From Heloderma charlesbogerti (Eukaryota; Chordata; Lepidosauria; Squamata; Helodermatidae), in contig JANEZZ010001623.1 of assembly GCA_026122225.1 (NCBI GenBank), positions 62,001-126,000 on the forward strand: DNA of 64,000 nt, written 5' to 3'. The stretch's first letter is position 1, and every line of letters begins with the position of its first letter. A program made the position numbers and the translations under genes. Shown here piece by piece: positions 55,129 to 64,000 of this stretch. A model generated the notes under the pieces. That model searched no databases. It saw only the letters and a program-made list of their open reading frames with translations, and was not told the DNA's origin.

Positions 55129-55354
55129 AGTGTAGTAGTGTGATTAGAATTTTGGACTGGGTCTCGGGACACCTGGGTTCTAGTTCCCACTTGGCCATGA
55201 AGCTCACTGGGTGACTTTGGGCCACTCACTGACTCTTGGCCTAACCTACCTCACAGGGTTGTTGTAGGGCAAAATGAAGTGGAGGAGGTTAATGTACTCC
55301 TTCTGCTCCTTGGAGGAAAGGCAGGATATAAATATAACAAGTAATAAATAAATA
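55129..55354 (+). mobile_element. tRNA-derived SINE (family A)
   Basis: CTAGTGTAGTAGTGTGATTAGAA, box B GGGTTCTAGTTCCC, CTCACTGGGTGACTTTGGGCC, CTACCTCACAGGGTTGTTG and the TATAAATATAACAAGTAATAAATAAATA tail. It is the best-preserved family A copy outside CR1. Confidence 0.85.
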
Positions 55355-55591
55355 TCCAATGCAGTGAGAGTTCAAGGACAGTCAAGCAAGGGGGATTTCT
55401 GAATCTTCCTTCCCATTGCATGGCTCCCAGCATCATCTGAAAAGAAGGCTTAGGAAACTCTTATCAGGAAAGATATGGGACTGGGGGGGGCACAGTGTAA
55501 TGGGGAATTGGGCAGAGACATCTTATGGGAAGGGGAATCTAGTCACAAGCTGCCTCTGTCTCATTCCTACTGCAGCCCCTACCCCACATCC

Positions 55592-55785
55592 CTGGAGCCA
55601 TGGCTCAGTGGCAGAGCTCCTGCTTTGCATGTACAAGGCCCCAGGTTCAACCCCTGGCATCTCTAGGTAGGGCTGGAGAAATTCTTGCCAGGAACCCTGG
55701 AGAGCTACTGCCATTCAGGGTCCACAGACTGGCCTAGATGAACTAGTCGTCTGACTCAATATAAGGCAGCTTCTGATGTTCCTAT
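55592..55785 (+). mobile_element. tRNA-derived SINE (family B)
   Basis: GAGCCATGGCTCAGTGGCAGAGC, GCTTTGCATGTACAAGGCCCC, box B GGTTCAACCCC, CTGGAGAGCTACTGCCATTC and AAGGCAGCTTCTGATGTTCCTAT. Confidence 0.87.
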
Positions 55786-56270
55786 CCCAGGACTTTCCTG
55801 AAGTTCCCCCAACCTTAAGAGAGTATTTGGGGAGTGGCACAGGGATCTGCACTGGGAAAGAGGGAATGGGGAATTCCCCTTGCATGAGCATCCTTGCACA
55901 AGGACTGCATTAGATACAAGCTGCTGTATGATTCAAAACCGACTTGTGTATAAATGTGGCATTATCACTGCTGCCTGTGTTTAACTTGCCGGCCCTGGAG
56001 GTAAAAGTATCAGTCAGGCATACACCCAAAATGGAATAACAAAAAAAGGAGTCAGGGGTACATTTATTTCCTAGCAACTGCCTGTGTGCTTCCCATGGGA
56101 GGCTGTCTTCTCATTTTCAGGAGTTTCAGATGCTGGGAACAAACCACGGAAGGATATAACTTTCACATCCTGTTCATAAGCACCCAGACGCATCTGTCTG
56201 GCTAGTGCTGGAATCAGAATATTGGTCCAGGTGAGCCTTTGGCCTGATCCAAAAGGACAATTCTTATGTT
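55786..56270. other. Unrecognised intron sequence
   Basis: Near 56220 a short piece (GGCCTGATCCAAAAGGACAATTCTTATGTTCTTATG) is the end of an old LINE copy like that at 56275-56955. Confidence 0.4.
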
Positions 56271-56274
56271 CTTA

Positions 56275-56955
56275 TGACCTTTATATTAAGGAAACGTGAC
56301 TGTCCTCTAACGAAGCTGAATGGTGGGAAATTCAGGACAGAAAAAAGGAAGTACCTCTTCACACAGCACATAGTTAAACTATGGTATGTGCTACATTCAT
56401 GGAGGGTAAGGCTATCAAAAGCTACTAGTCATGAAGGCTATATATAGGAGGTGGGGAACCTCTTTTAGCTCAAGGGCCGGATTCAATTTTGGGGAAGTTC
56501 TTGGGGGCCACATTGTGGTGGCATGCAGTAATTTAGGCAAAAGGGGTGGGAGTGAAATAAAATGAAATACCAGCCTATTTTAGCTTAAACTGTTTCCTGC
56601 CAGTAACTGTGCCTTAGGGGAGGTGTTTTAGCCTTTTAGAATGGGGGAAAACTTGCCAAAGTCAGGAAACCACCAAACAATTGGTGGTTGGGGAAAAGGG
56701 GGTGGGGCTAGAGGAAGGTTATGTGGCCATCTGGATTTGGCCCCTGGGCCTGAGGTTCCCCACCCCTGCTATATATTATCTCTAGTATCAGAGGCAGTAT
56801 GCCTGGGAATATCAGTTGCTGGGGAACACGTGAGAGGATGCTATTGTACCGATGTCCTACTGGTGGGCTTCCCATCACGTTGGCTGCTGTGGGAACCGCA
56901 TGGTGGACTAGATAGGTCTTTAGTCTGATCCAGCATGACTCTTCTTATATATTAT
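56275..56955 (+). mobile_element. Old LINE 3' end split by a hAT element
   Basis: GCAAGTACCTCTTCACACAGCAC-like, TCATGGAGGGTAAGGCTATCAAAAGC, (insertion), TCAGAGGCAGTATGCC, AGTTGCTGGGGAACACG and GGACTAGATAGGTCTTTAGTCTGATCCAGCA form one LINE 3' region of a CR1/L3-like group. It resumes exactly after the 8-bp duplication of the inserted element. Confidence 0.6.
56446..56768. mobile_element. Non-autonomous hAT element (family C)
   Basis: Left AGGAGGTGGGGAACC (first bases mutated) and right GAGGTTCCCCACCCCTG. Perfect duplication CTATATAT at 56438-56445 and 56769-56776. Interior as in 28446-28796. Confidence 0.9.
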
Positions 56956-57440
56956 TATTTTTATTTATTTAAAACATTTGTATCCCTCCCTATATCCTTA
57001 AGATATAGTGTACAGTTAAATCAATTTAAACAGTATGAAAAAATAAATAATTTAAACAGCTAAAAGCGTATTAAACCATTAAAGAAGCTAATACCAATTA
57101 GAAAATCTAGAACAATAAAACAGTTAAAACAGTGTGCAACTTTAGGGAAATGAAACCAACGTCTGTGCCAATCAGGCCTCCAAGGAGAGGGCATTCCACA
57201 GCCAGGGTGCCACCGCAGAGAAGGCCCTCTCCCATGTCCCACCATAGTTTACGTCTCGCACTGGTGGGATGCAGAGGAGCAACAGGTCTCAAATCTCAGG
57301 CAGGCATATATAGGGAGAGGTGCTCCCGCAAATATTGAGGTCCCAAGCCGCTTGTGTATAAAGTTCTGACCTCTCAACTAGAATGCAGAGGGCAACAGAC
57401 CAAAAGAGCAGGGATCAATGTAAGCCATGAGTTGGGATTG
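56956..57440 (-). mobile_element. L2-like LINE 3' region
   Basis: On the minus strand: GGTGGCACCCTGGCTGTGGAATGCCCTC, then an A/T-rich end near TAAATAAATAAAAA at 56962. It keeps a decayed end of the coding region. Confidence 0.5.
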
Positions 57441-57483
57441 TAGGTTCTCCAAGCTCACTGAGGGGGTAAAGCTTGTGTCTGAG

Positions 57484-57876
57484 GGCTGAACTACAGCTAT
57501 ATTAAATACATACTATGTAACTGGCCCTTGTTCTTTTATTTTCTTCTGTGCATGTGTGTGGGGCCCTGATCTGGATTGGGACCACCATACACAGATAGGG
57601 GAGGTTTTTTTAAAAATTTTAATCCCCCCCCCGAGAGGGGGCTAAAACAAGAGGAAAAAAAATTCCATTAGCACCTTTGGAGTTCCCCCCTTTTTTTCAG
57701 CCCATGCAAGAGCATAGGAGGGGTGGATTTAAAGAAAAAAGCAGCTGGGTGGAAATGTTTAAACCTACCCTACCCATGCGTGGTGGTTCCAATCTGGATC
57801 CAGGGCCCCACACACTTAGATGGAAGTAAATAAAACAGCAAGGATCACTATTTAATGTAGTGTGTAGTTTAGACCT
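57484..57876. repeat. Long-TIR DNA repeat (family T), copy 2
   Basis: The left arm GAACTACAGCTATATTAAATA ... GGGGCCCTGATCTGGATTGGGACCACC is mirrored by the right arm GGTGGTTCCAATCTGGATCC ... CTATTTAATGTAGTGTGTAGTTTA. The loop is A/T and G/C homopolymer-rich. Confidence 0.7.
57764..57871 (+). repeat. 108-bp direct repeat, unit 1 (right arm of the family T element)
   Basis: Matches 58596-58703 with only two differences that I can count. Confidence 0.85.
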
Positions 57877-58375
57877 GAGCTGTACCACTTCAAGACTTAT
57901 ATGACTGAATGCTCCTCCATAAAAAATAAAATAAATCCTTCCACATAGAAAACCAGCATATGAAAGAGAAGGCTAATGTAGAACTAGTCTCCTCAACATC
58001 TAGTTTTATACATGCAGGGAATTTGGTATATGAAAGAGCATTCAGTGATGTCAGCCCCCATTTGCAGTATGAAGTGGTACAGCCCAGATGTAGCTTTACT
58101 GATTTGGTAACTTGAGGCCCAAGTGATAACGTTTTTTCTTCTGATAGATTGTCTCTGTTGAGGAATCTTGTTCCCATTATAAGAAACTCTTGTCTACAGT
58201 CTGTAGTATAGTGGTAAATTTTGAAGTGCAGACACTCATCATGAGCATCCCTGTAGCCTCGTCCCCAAGGAGAGTCCCAAATTGCAGGCAGCTGGGTTGA
58301 TACATATCAACAAACCAGGTCTAGCAGTTTTCATCTCCATCAGTAGCAGGACTTTTGTAAAGCTAATGTTTCTTA

Positions 58376-58508
58376 GGGAGCAATCCTATGCTTGTTCAGA
58401 CAGAAAAAAGTCTTACAACTCCCAGCATTCCCCAGTCATCATGGCTGGCTGGGGGATGCTGGGAGTTCTAGGACTTTTTTCTGTCAAAACATGCATAGAA
58501 CTGCGCCC
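58376..58508. mobile_element. Harbinger-like hairpin MITE (family H), copy 8
   Basis: GGGAGCAATCCTATGCTTG and its mirror, loop CCCAGTCATCATGGCTGG. TTA flanks at 58373-58375 and 58509-58511. Confidence 0.82.
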
Positions 58509-58595
58509 TTAATTGCCTTTTCAAGACAAAGCCATGCAACAATACTTTGCATTACAACACGGATAGCTCACAACAATGACTAATGGCTTATTACC

Positions 58596-58703
58596 CCCAC
58601 CCTACCCATGCGCGGTGGTTCCAATCTGGATCCAGGGCCCCACACACTTAGATGGAAGTAAATAAAACAGCAAGGATCACTATTTAATGTAGTGTGTAGT
58701 TTA
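58596..58703 (+). repeat. 108-bp direct repeat, unit 2 (solitary arm)
   Basis: Near-identical to 57764-57871 but without the matching left arm. It runs directly into the palindrome block at 58709. Confidence 0.85.
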
Positions 58704-58708
58704 ATGCT

Positions 58709-58985
58709 GCCTAATTTCCCTAATTACCCTTGCGAGGTGTGGCTTGTCATTATGTGCGAAGGGGGGTGGCTGGGGTGGTTAACAAATACCCAGAACTCAT
58801 GCTTGTAGGGTTGCTGGGTGGTTTGTTAACCATTCCAGACATCCACCCACACCGGGTTCGCCTGTAACAACAAGCCACTCCCAGCAAGGGTAATTAGGGA
58901 AATGAGCTGACACTTGCGGGGGTGGTTAATAAACCATCGTGGCTTATTAACACCTACGCATGTGAGAACCCGGTCACTGTGAGGG
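58709..58985. repeat. Second nested-palindrome block (family N)
   Basis: CCTAATTTCCCTAATTACCC plus GTGTGGCTTGTCATTATGTGCGAA are mirrored by GGTTCGCCTGTAACAACAAGCCACTC plus GGGTAATTAGGGAAATG (58709-58908). GGTTAACAAAT/GGTTTGTTAACC forms an inner hairpin. It shares the GGTTCGC...ACAACAAGCCAC motif with 46205-47060. Confidence 0.7.
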
Positions 58986-59880
58986 CTGATGCTAACCTCA
59001 AAGGGAACAGGGAAGCCTCAGAGAGGTGAGAGAAGGCATCATCCCAGCTAATCAAAACATCTCAGGGTTTTTTGACCCTGCAAGCCCTGGCTTCCTTACA
59101 CCCCTGTCCACAATGCCTACTCTATGCTAGCCATCTCATACAACCAACTGTTCTACCTTGTTAAGAGCTGCTGTAGCATAACAAAAAGTGTTTTCACACT
59201 TCCAGTCTCGCAGCAGCCGCAGAGTCACAAAGCCTCACCACCTGCCCTTCCATAATGTGCAACATGTGGGATAATAATGCTGGTCTACTTTTCAGATCTG
59301 TTGTAAGGATTATTTGGATGCCATACATGAAACATGTTGAGTACTTGAAATGCATGAAGATAGCTGTAGTTCATTCTTGTATTTAGTCTTAGGGTGCAGT
59401 CCTTTCCAGATGCCTGTCAGCCCCCAAACTCAGGCATCTTATGCACAGCAGGAGGAGTGTGGCGGCTATCTTTGTCTCCATGCTTCTCCCGCTCTGCATT
59501 TTTGCTAGATGGGTGTTTTTGCCTGTCCAGCTAGGGCTCTGCAGAGGGGGTCAGATAGAGACCTGGGAGGGCCAAGGATAGCTTATGTCCCTGCTTTCCC
59601 AGTCCCTTCCCCTCCCTGCCCACAGAACCATCCCTTTCCCTCCTCTCCGAGGTTGCTTTTGCGATGTTGGAGAGGCAGCTGGCATTGTTCTCTCTGCACC
59701 GGCTGCAAGGGGGAGGACCAGGGGGTGGGGAACTCAGACTCCTGGGTCTGAGGTCAGAGTGCTTTCTCCGACCTCGATTCCAGGAATCTGAACCATCGTA
59801 TGCCCCCCGCCCCTGATGATGTCTAAGAGCCAAAGGATTGCTCTCCCCAGACATTAGTTCCTGTTAGAGGTTTTCTAGTC
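58986..59880. other. Mostly unrecognised intron sequence
   Basis: At 59389 TTAGGGTGCAGTCC looks like one end of a family H relative, but no matching right end was found. A C-rich segment lies at 59590-59660. Confidence 0.35.
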
Positions 59881-60240
59881 TGGTCCTTAACTACACCTAC
59901 ACCTAAGATCTGCAGGCCTCCCTTTTGGGGACACCATTACCCACAGAGGTCTGTATATTGGGCACGCATGGAAGGACTTTCTCCTGTATTGCCCCCAAAC
60001 TATGGAATGCTCTCCCTCAAGAACGACGATTGGACACCACTCCTTTGGCCTTTAGAAAGGGCATAAAGATACATCTTTTCAATTTGGGCTTTCAAAATGT
60101 ACACTGTTAACGTTCTTACTGTTTTAATGCTCTTGCTCTCATTGTTTTAAGTTTTTATTATTTTAAATTGTTGTACACCGCCTTAATGGCTTTTTAGCAG
60201 ATAAGGCAGTATATAAATGTTCACAATAAATTAATAAATT
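59881..60240 (+). mobile_element. L2-like LINE 3' end
   Basis: AACTATGGAATGCTCTCCCTCAAGA, CACTCCTTTGGCCTTTAGAAAGG, TTGTTGTACACCGCC-like end, AAGGCAGTATATAAATGTTCACAATAAATTAATAAATT. Confidence 0.7.
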
Positions 60241-61194
60241 CCCAGGGTGCTCAGGGAGAACAGAGAAATAGGAGGAGGAAAGATACAGGTATTTCCAGGG
60301 TTTGCAGAAAAGGTGATTGTGAAATATATAGGTCTCTTGAGAAATGCTGTGTCCTTGGTTTTCTAGTTGCCCTCCTCTGCCACAGCAATCCAGACCCATC
60401 CAGTGGGCTCTGCAGATTCACTTTATTTCCTTATGGAGTAGGGGATATGTCTGCTGTGGCTCCTGCTTGTTAAGTTATCATTCCTAAACATGGTCATGTG
60501 CGAATCATCACATGGTCTTGTAAACTGGACTGTAGAAGAGATGCAGGTGACGTCTTGTACTGGACAACTTTGTCAATAGAAAATGCAGAAGAATAATGTC
60601 AGAAATCCCAGAATTTCTGGTTTCTCACAGCTCTTTGGGCTACGATGGAAAAATCAGGACAGATGTTTCAAAAGAAAAAAAAAGATCAGGAGTTTAGAGG
60701 CTGGATTTTGCTAGGTGTTGACTTCAAAAATGAGCACCAAGGATATTCATTTAAGCTGAGATCTACTGCGTGATACGGGTAGCAGTGGTTAATGCTAGAA
60801 ATTATCTTGTCTTCTGCAGAAATCCTGTTTTGCTATTATGGTTAAGAACACGTATCTGTTCAGCCTAACAAGAATACTAACATTCCTTGGGGTTTTTTGT
60901 TCTAGATATCTAGAACATATGTGAATACTCCTATGTTCAGGCCAGTTTTATTTTCACATACTCAAAAACACCCTTGCATTGTTACATTTGTGTAATAAAT
61001 GTGGTGGAAGTCCTAAGGCCTAAATGAATGTTTTATTCAACAATTTAAAATGCAGTGAAGTAATATGAATAAAGCTGGAACTTGTGGTTAAGTGAGGTGA
61101 GTCAAACTAGTTGCACACACACTCATCACCCAAGATGATGTTTCTCCCCCTGTCAACTCATAGTGCTTTTTAATCTTGGGTGGCTGATTGCAAT
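60241..61194. other. Unrecognised intron sequence
   Basis: Nothing supported. Confidence 0.35.
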
Positions 61195-61198
61195 TTAA

Positions 61199-61316
61199 GG
61201 CACAATCCTATGCATGTTTAGACAGGAAAAAAGTCCTACAACTCCCATTCTTCTCAAGATTGCATGGCTGACTTTTTTCTGTTTAAACATGCGTAGAATT
61301 GTGCCCTTAAACTATT
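61199..61316. mobile_element. Harbinger-like hairpin MITE (family H), copy 9
   Basis: GGCACAATCCTATGCATGTT and its mirror, with a degraded middle. TTA/TAA on both sides. Confidence 0.75.
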
Positions 61317-61319
61317 TTT

Positions 61320-62518
61320 AATTGAAGCAGAGCATTAGCCTGCTTTTTGTAACATCTTGCCTGATGGAATGCTCTGGAGATCTCAAAATCTTGCACATCT
61401 TTTGTGATCTTTCAGTTAGCCTAATAAAGGTATTACACTATATGGACATCAGTAAGTAGGCACTCTAACTAAAATGAAGAATGCTGGCTTGCCATAAGGG
61501 TGGTGTAATGTCAACAACTTGGTTTTGTTTTAGTTGCTTTTTAACAAAGATCCAGCATGGGAGTGGTGGTGTCTCCAATTTCATGCTAAATTGTTTCATG
61601 TTAACTGGCAGGAGAGCATTTCACAGAATCTGCAGTTGCTACGTTATTCAGGAAGGGAGCCTTTTAGAAAACCACCTTCCGTGTCGAATAAGTAGGGGTG
61701 CTGTTTGGTCATCCTGTGCTTTCCAGAGATGCATTCCCAAAAAAACAGCAGTAGCCCTTGCTGAGCCAAGTCAGCTTGGCATGATCGGCCGCTGAGTGTT
61801 TGCTAATTGCGTGCCCTGTTTCGGTAGCAATGAAATCTGGACTGCTTGATTTAAATTGGAGTCAAATCAGGGAATTTAATCTTAAAAGCAGGAACTGCTG
61901 TGTTTGCATCAGCCTTCTCCTCCTCCCATTCCATAGTAGAGTCACAATGCTGCATTTGTACCATCACTGCTGTTCCTATGGCTACAGACTGTGATGTCAC
62001 AAACACATGCATCGTCGCCATACCAGCTTGGACAGTGATTCCATACTTTCTTCTAAAGTGAGGCAGGGCTGGGAATAGGTGATCCACCTCCAAGAAAAAC
62101 CTAAGAGCTTCAAGAAGGCATGCTGATGAGTCAGCAAGTAGCAGCTTCCCTCTGAGTCAGAAGTGGACCAATGTAGATGGGGTGTGTCCAGGGTGCTTAC
62201 CATATTGCTGCCGGTGCCACATTTTACATATGGCATGTCAGTAGGAGGTAACTGGAGAGCCACTTCATGCAAAATGGGAGACATTACGTTTTGCATTCAT
62301 GCAAAATTCCACCTGGGTTATAACCATTGTCGTAATCATTTAAGCAAAAGCGTAAATGTAAAATGCATTTCTTTCTTGCTAGTGTGAAAGAAAAATCCAG
62401 TGTAGTGTTTCATCCTAGATGTCCCAGCTCTAGGCTGACTGAAATGTTGCAATGTCTTTTCCTGTAGGAAAAGGATGAAAGCCATGTGTAAATAGTCACT
62501 GATGGGGTGGTCCTAGGT
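61320..62518. other. Unrecognised intron sequence
   Basis: Nothing supported. Confidence 0.35.
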
Positions 62519-62640
62519 CAGGGGTAGGCAGCCGCCAGAGGCTTTGGACTAAGCTCCCATCGGTCCTAGGCAGCATGACCAATGGTTAGGGATTATGAGA
62601 TTTGTAGGCCAAAACATCATGAGAGCACTAGGTTACCCTA
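62519..62640. mobile_element. hAT-like palindromic MITE (family P)
   Basis: CAGGGGTAGGCAGCC, GGCTTTGGACTAAGCTCCCATC and TTTGTAGGCCAAAACATCATG. The right edge is uncertain. Confidence 0.55.
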
Positions 62641-62666
62641 GTTGCCCAGGAAAACCAGTTTGTAAC

Positions 62667-62795
62667 CAGCCTTTTCCAGCCTGGTGCCCTTCAGATGTTT
62701 TGGACTTCAACTCCCACCAGCCCCAGCCAACATATCCAATAATTAGGAATGCTGGAAGTTATAATCCAAAACTGGCACCAGGTTGGGAAAGATTG
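62667..62795. mobile_element. hAT-like palindromic MITE (family P)
   Basis: CAGCCTTTTCCAGCCTGGTGCC mirrored by GGCACCAGGTTGGGAAAGATTG. Flanks TTTGTAAC and TTGTAGAC are similar. Confidence 0.65.
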
Positions 62796-62894
62796 TTGTA
62801 GACTACAGTCCTAAACTAGGCTTTAAACTTTTAATAGATGAATAAGAACAAATAAAGCTTTCTTTATACTGATATAACAACTAATCCATCTAGC

Positions 62895-62966
62895 CTTCTG
62901 CATTTTTGTGAACTGCCCAGAGAGCTTCAGCTATTGGGCGGTATAGAAATAAATAAATAAATAACC
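62895..62966 (+). mobile_element. LINE tail (L2-like)
   Basis: GTGAACTGCCCAGAGAGCTTCAGCTATTGGGCGGTATAGAAATAAATAAATAAATAA. Confidence 0.65.
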
Positions 62967-63057
62967 CAGTACAACACCTGTCTAGAGTGTCTAAGGGCAG
63001 GTATTCTGTCTAGAGTGGGTCTCTAGACAGGTTCTCAAGCAGTGCTACCTTACACCC

Positions 63058-63147
63058 TTTTTAAACTGGAGACACTGGGGATTGAACCTGGGACCTTCTG
63101 CATGCAAAGTATGTGCTCTACCGGTGAGCTATTGCTGCTCCCTACTG
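63058..63147 (-). mobile_element. SINE family B head
   Basis: On the minus strand AGCAATAGCTCACCGGTAGAGCACATACTTTGCATGCAGAAGGTCCC and box B precede GTGTCTCCAGTTTA. Confidence 0.75.
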
Positions 63148-63170
63148 AGCTTTGGCTAGCCTATTGGGCT

Positions 63171-63432
63171 TGTTGTTGTTCAGTCGTTCAGTCGTGTCCG
63201 ACTCTTCGTGACCCCATGTACCATAGCACGCCAGGCCTTCCTGTCCTCCGTTCTCTCCCGGAGCGTGCTCAGGTTCAGATTCATTGCATCGGTGATGCTA
63301 TCTAGCCATCTCATCCTCTGCCGTCCCCTTCTCCTTTGGCCTTCAATCCATCCCAGCATCAGGGTCTTTTCCAGTGACTTTTCTCTTCGCATTTGGTGGC
63401 CAGAATATTTGAACTTAAGCTTCAGAATCTGG
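63171..63432 (-). mobile_element. RTE-BovB 3' fragment
   Basis: On the minus strand it reads RREKSLEKTLMLGWIEGQRRRGRQRMRWLDSITDAMN to GVTKSRTRLND and ends (ACA)n. Confidence 0.87.
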
Positions 63433-63659
63433 AGGTTTCTAGTTGGTTAATAATAAGTCAGCCAAGGTGCCTGGCTGCGATGAGTAAGAATCACTTCCCA
63501 GCAACCAGCAATGAGTGTTTTTATTAACTGGGGTAGATTTCTTTCTCTTTTTTTCATATAGGACTTCAAAATGCCACAAACAATTAACGTAAGTATGTGT
63601 AGGAGGTGGGCTAGTATTTTTTTTTCTAGACCAGTAACCCTCTTGTGTACTTTAAAAAA

Positions 63660-63664
<5 letters not shown>

Positions 63665-63695
<31 letters not shown>
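63665..63695. repeat. (TA)n microsatellite
   Basis: Uninterrupted TA run. Confidence 0.95.
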
Positions 63696-63698
<3 letters not shown>

Positions 63699-63852
63699 AC
63701 GAATCTATCCTAAACATTTAAATCAGTTGGTCTTCTGTCCTGCAGAAGGGGGTGGGAATGCAAACCATTTAGGATATTAGTTTGCAATGTGGTTTATTAA
63801 CTAAGAACATAATCATTTGATGACTGATGAATAATGAGTGATGAAAATGTGT

Positions 63853-64000
63853 AGAGTTGCCACTTATGCATCGCCAAAGAGGACATGAAGAACCTCAAAA
63901 GAGGACATGAGTTTGCATAACATTTGCATATGCTAATTTATACGCAAATGTAGAAATAATTGCTATAATTTAAGGAGAAATACAATACACTTCATATATG
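63853..64000 (-). repeat. DNA-repeat family D, copy 3, cut by the window end
   Basis: GTTGCCACTTATGCATCGCC, AAAGAGGACATGA..., GCATATGCTAATTTATA and GAGAAATACAATACACTTCA parallel 13366-13470 in the same orientation. Confidence 0.55.

Larger units (their letters stand above)
30638..64000 (+). other. NFATC2: NFATC2 intronic sequence following the two first exons
   Basis: From the upstream donor (GTAGAG at 30638) the upstream transcript is intron to beyond the window. From the downstream donor (GTTTGT at 49632) the long transcript is intron too. The large NFATC2 exon 2 (roughly 1 kb in mammals) has no match in any frame up to 64000, so it is expected further 3'. The spacing between the two first exons is about 18.9 kb, similar to what I recall for the mammalian gene. 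Confidence 0.75.

Noticed and set aside
13241..61316. Repeated hairpins that might suggest a CRISPR array or RNA-gene family
   Set aside because: Copies are scattered over 48 kb, mirror-symmetric and flanked by TTA/TAA, which fits a transposon family in a vertebrate genome.

Overview
The window is vertebrate nuclear DNA, almost certainly from a squamate reptile (lizard or snake). The sequence is intron-like and AT-rich, with local CpG-rich islands, and is packed with interspersed repeats. The repeat mix points to a squamate: RTE-BovB LINE fragments (a family abundant in squamates and shared with ruminants), CR1 LINEs ending in the ATTCTATG-type 3' repeat, L2-like LINE tails, two tRNA-derived SINE families, and many hAT-like and Harbinger-like non-autonomous DNA transposons. 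All family assignments are by eye; no database search was possible.

Only one host gene is supported: NFATC2 (NFAT1), read on the + strand. Both of its alternative first coding exons are here. The upstream one (30574-30637) encodes a short MQRE... leader. The downstream one (49496-49631) encodes the acidic N-terminal transactivation segment with the core ELDFSILFDYDY. Each ends in a phase-1 splice donor, as required if both splice alternatively to the same exon 2. Exon 2 is not found, so it should lie beyond 64000. CpG-rich DNA surrounds or precedes both exons and probably holds the two promoters.

Layout. 1-30000 is 5' flanking DNA without recognisable host exons. It holds SINE and LINE pieces, a BovB copy split by a hairpin-rich hAT-like element (4750-5588), a 3-kb internally deleted CR1 (6264-9265), a second hairpin-rich hAT-like element (9312-9893), a solo LTR (9980-10508), a hAT-transposase-like ORF remnant (14419-14964), and an inverted duplication (25166-25500 against 27799-28080). 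30000-36000 is the CpG-rich upstream-promoter region, the first exon and the start of its intron. 36000-48800 is intron with a 5'-truncated CR1 keeping a 254-codon reading frame (42585-43455), a cluster of nested inverted repeats (46205-47060) and a BovB fragment. 48840-49631 is the second promoter and exon. 49632-64000 is intron 1, with more hairpin MITEs, SINEs, a long-TIR element and a second nested-palindrome block.

The mobile elements show a readable insertion order: hAT into BovB, SINE into CR1, hAT into a LINE 3' end, an LTR into a tandem repeat, and BovB into other DNA with target-site duplication. I saw no CRISPR array, rRNA gene, functional tRNA gene or bacterial-type operon.
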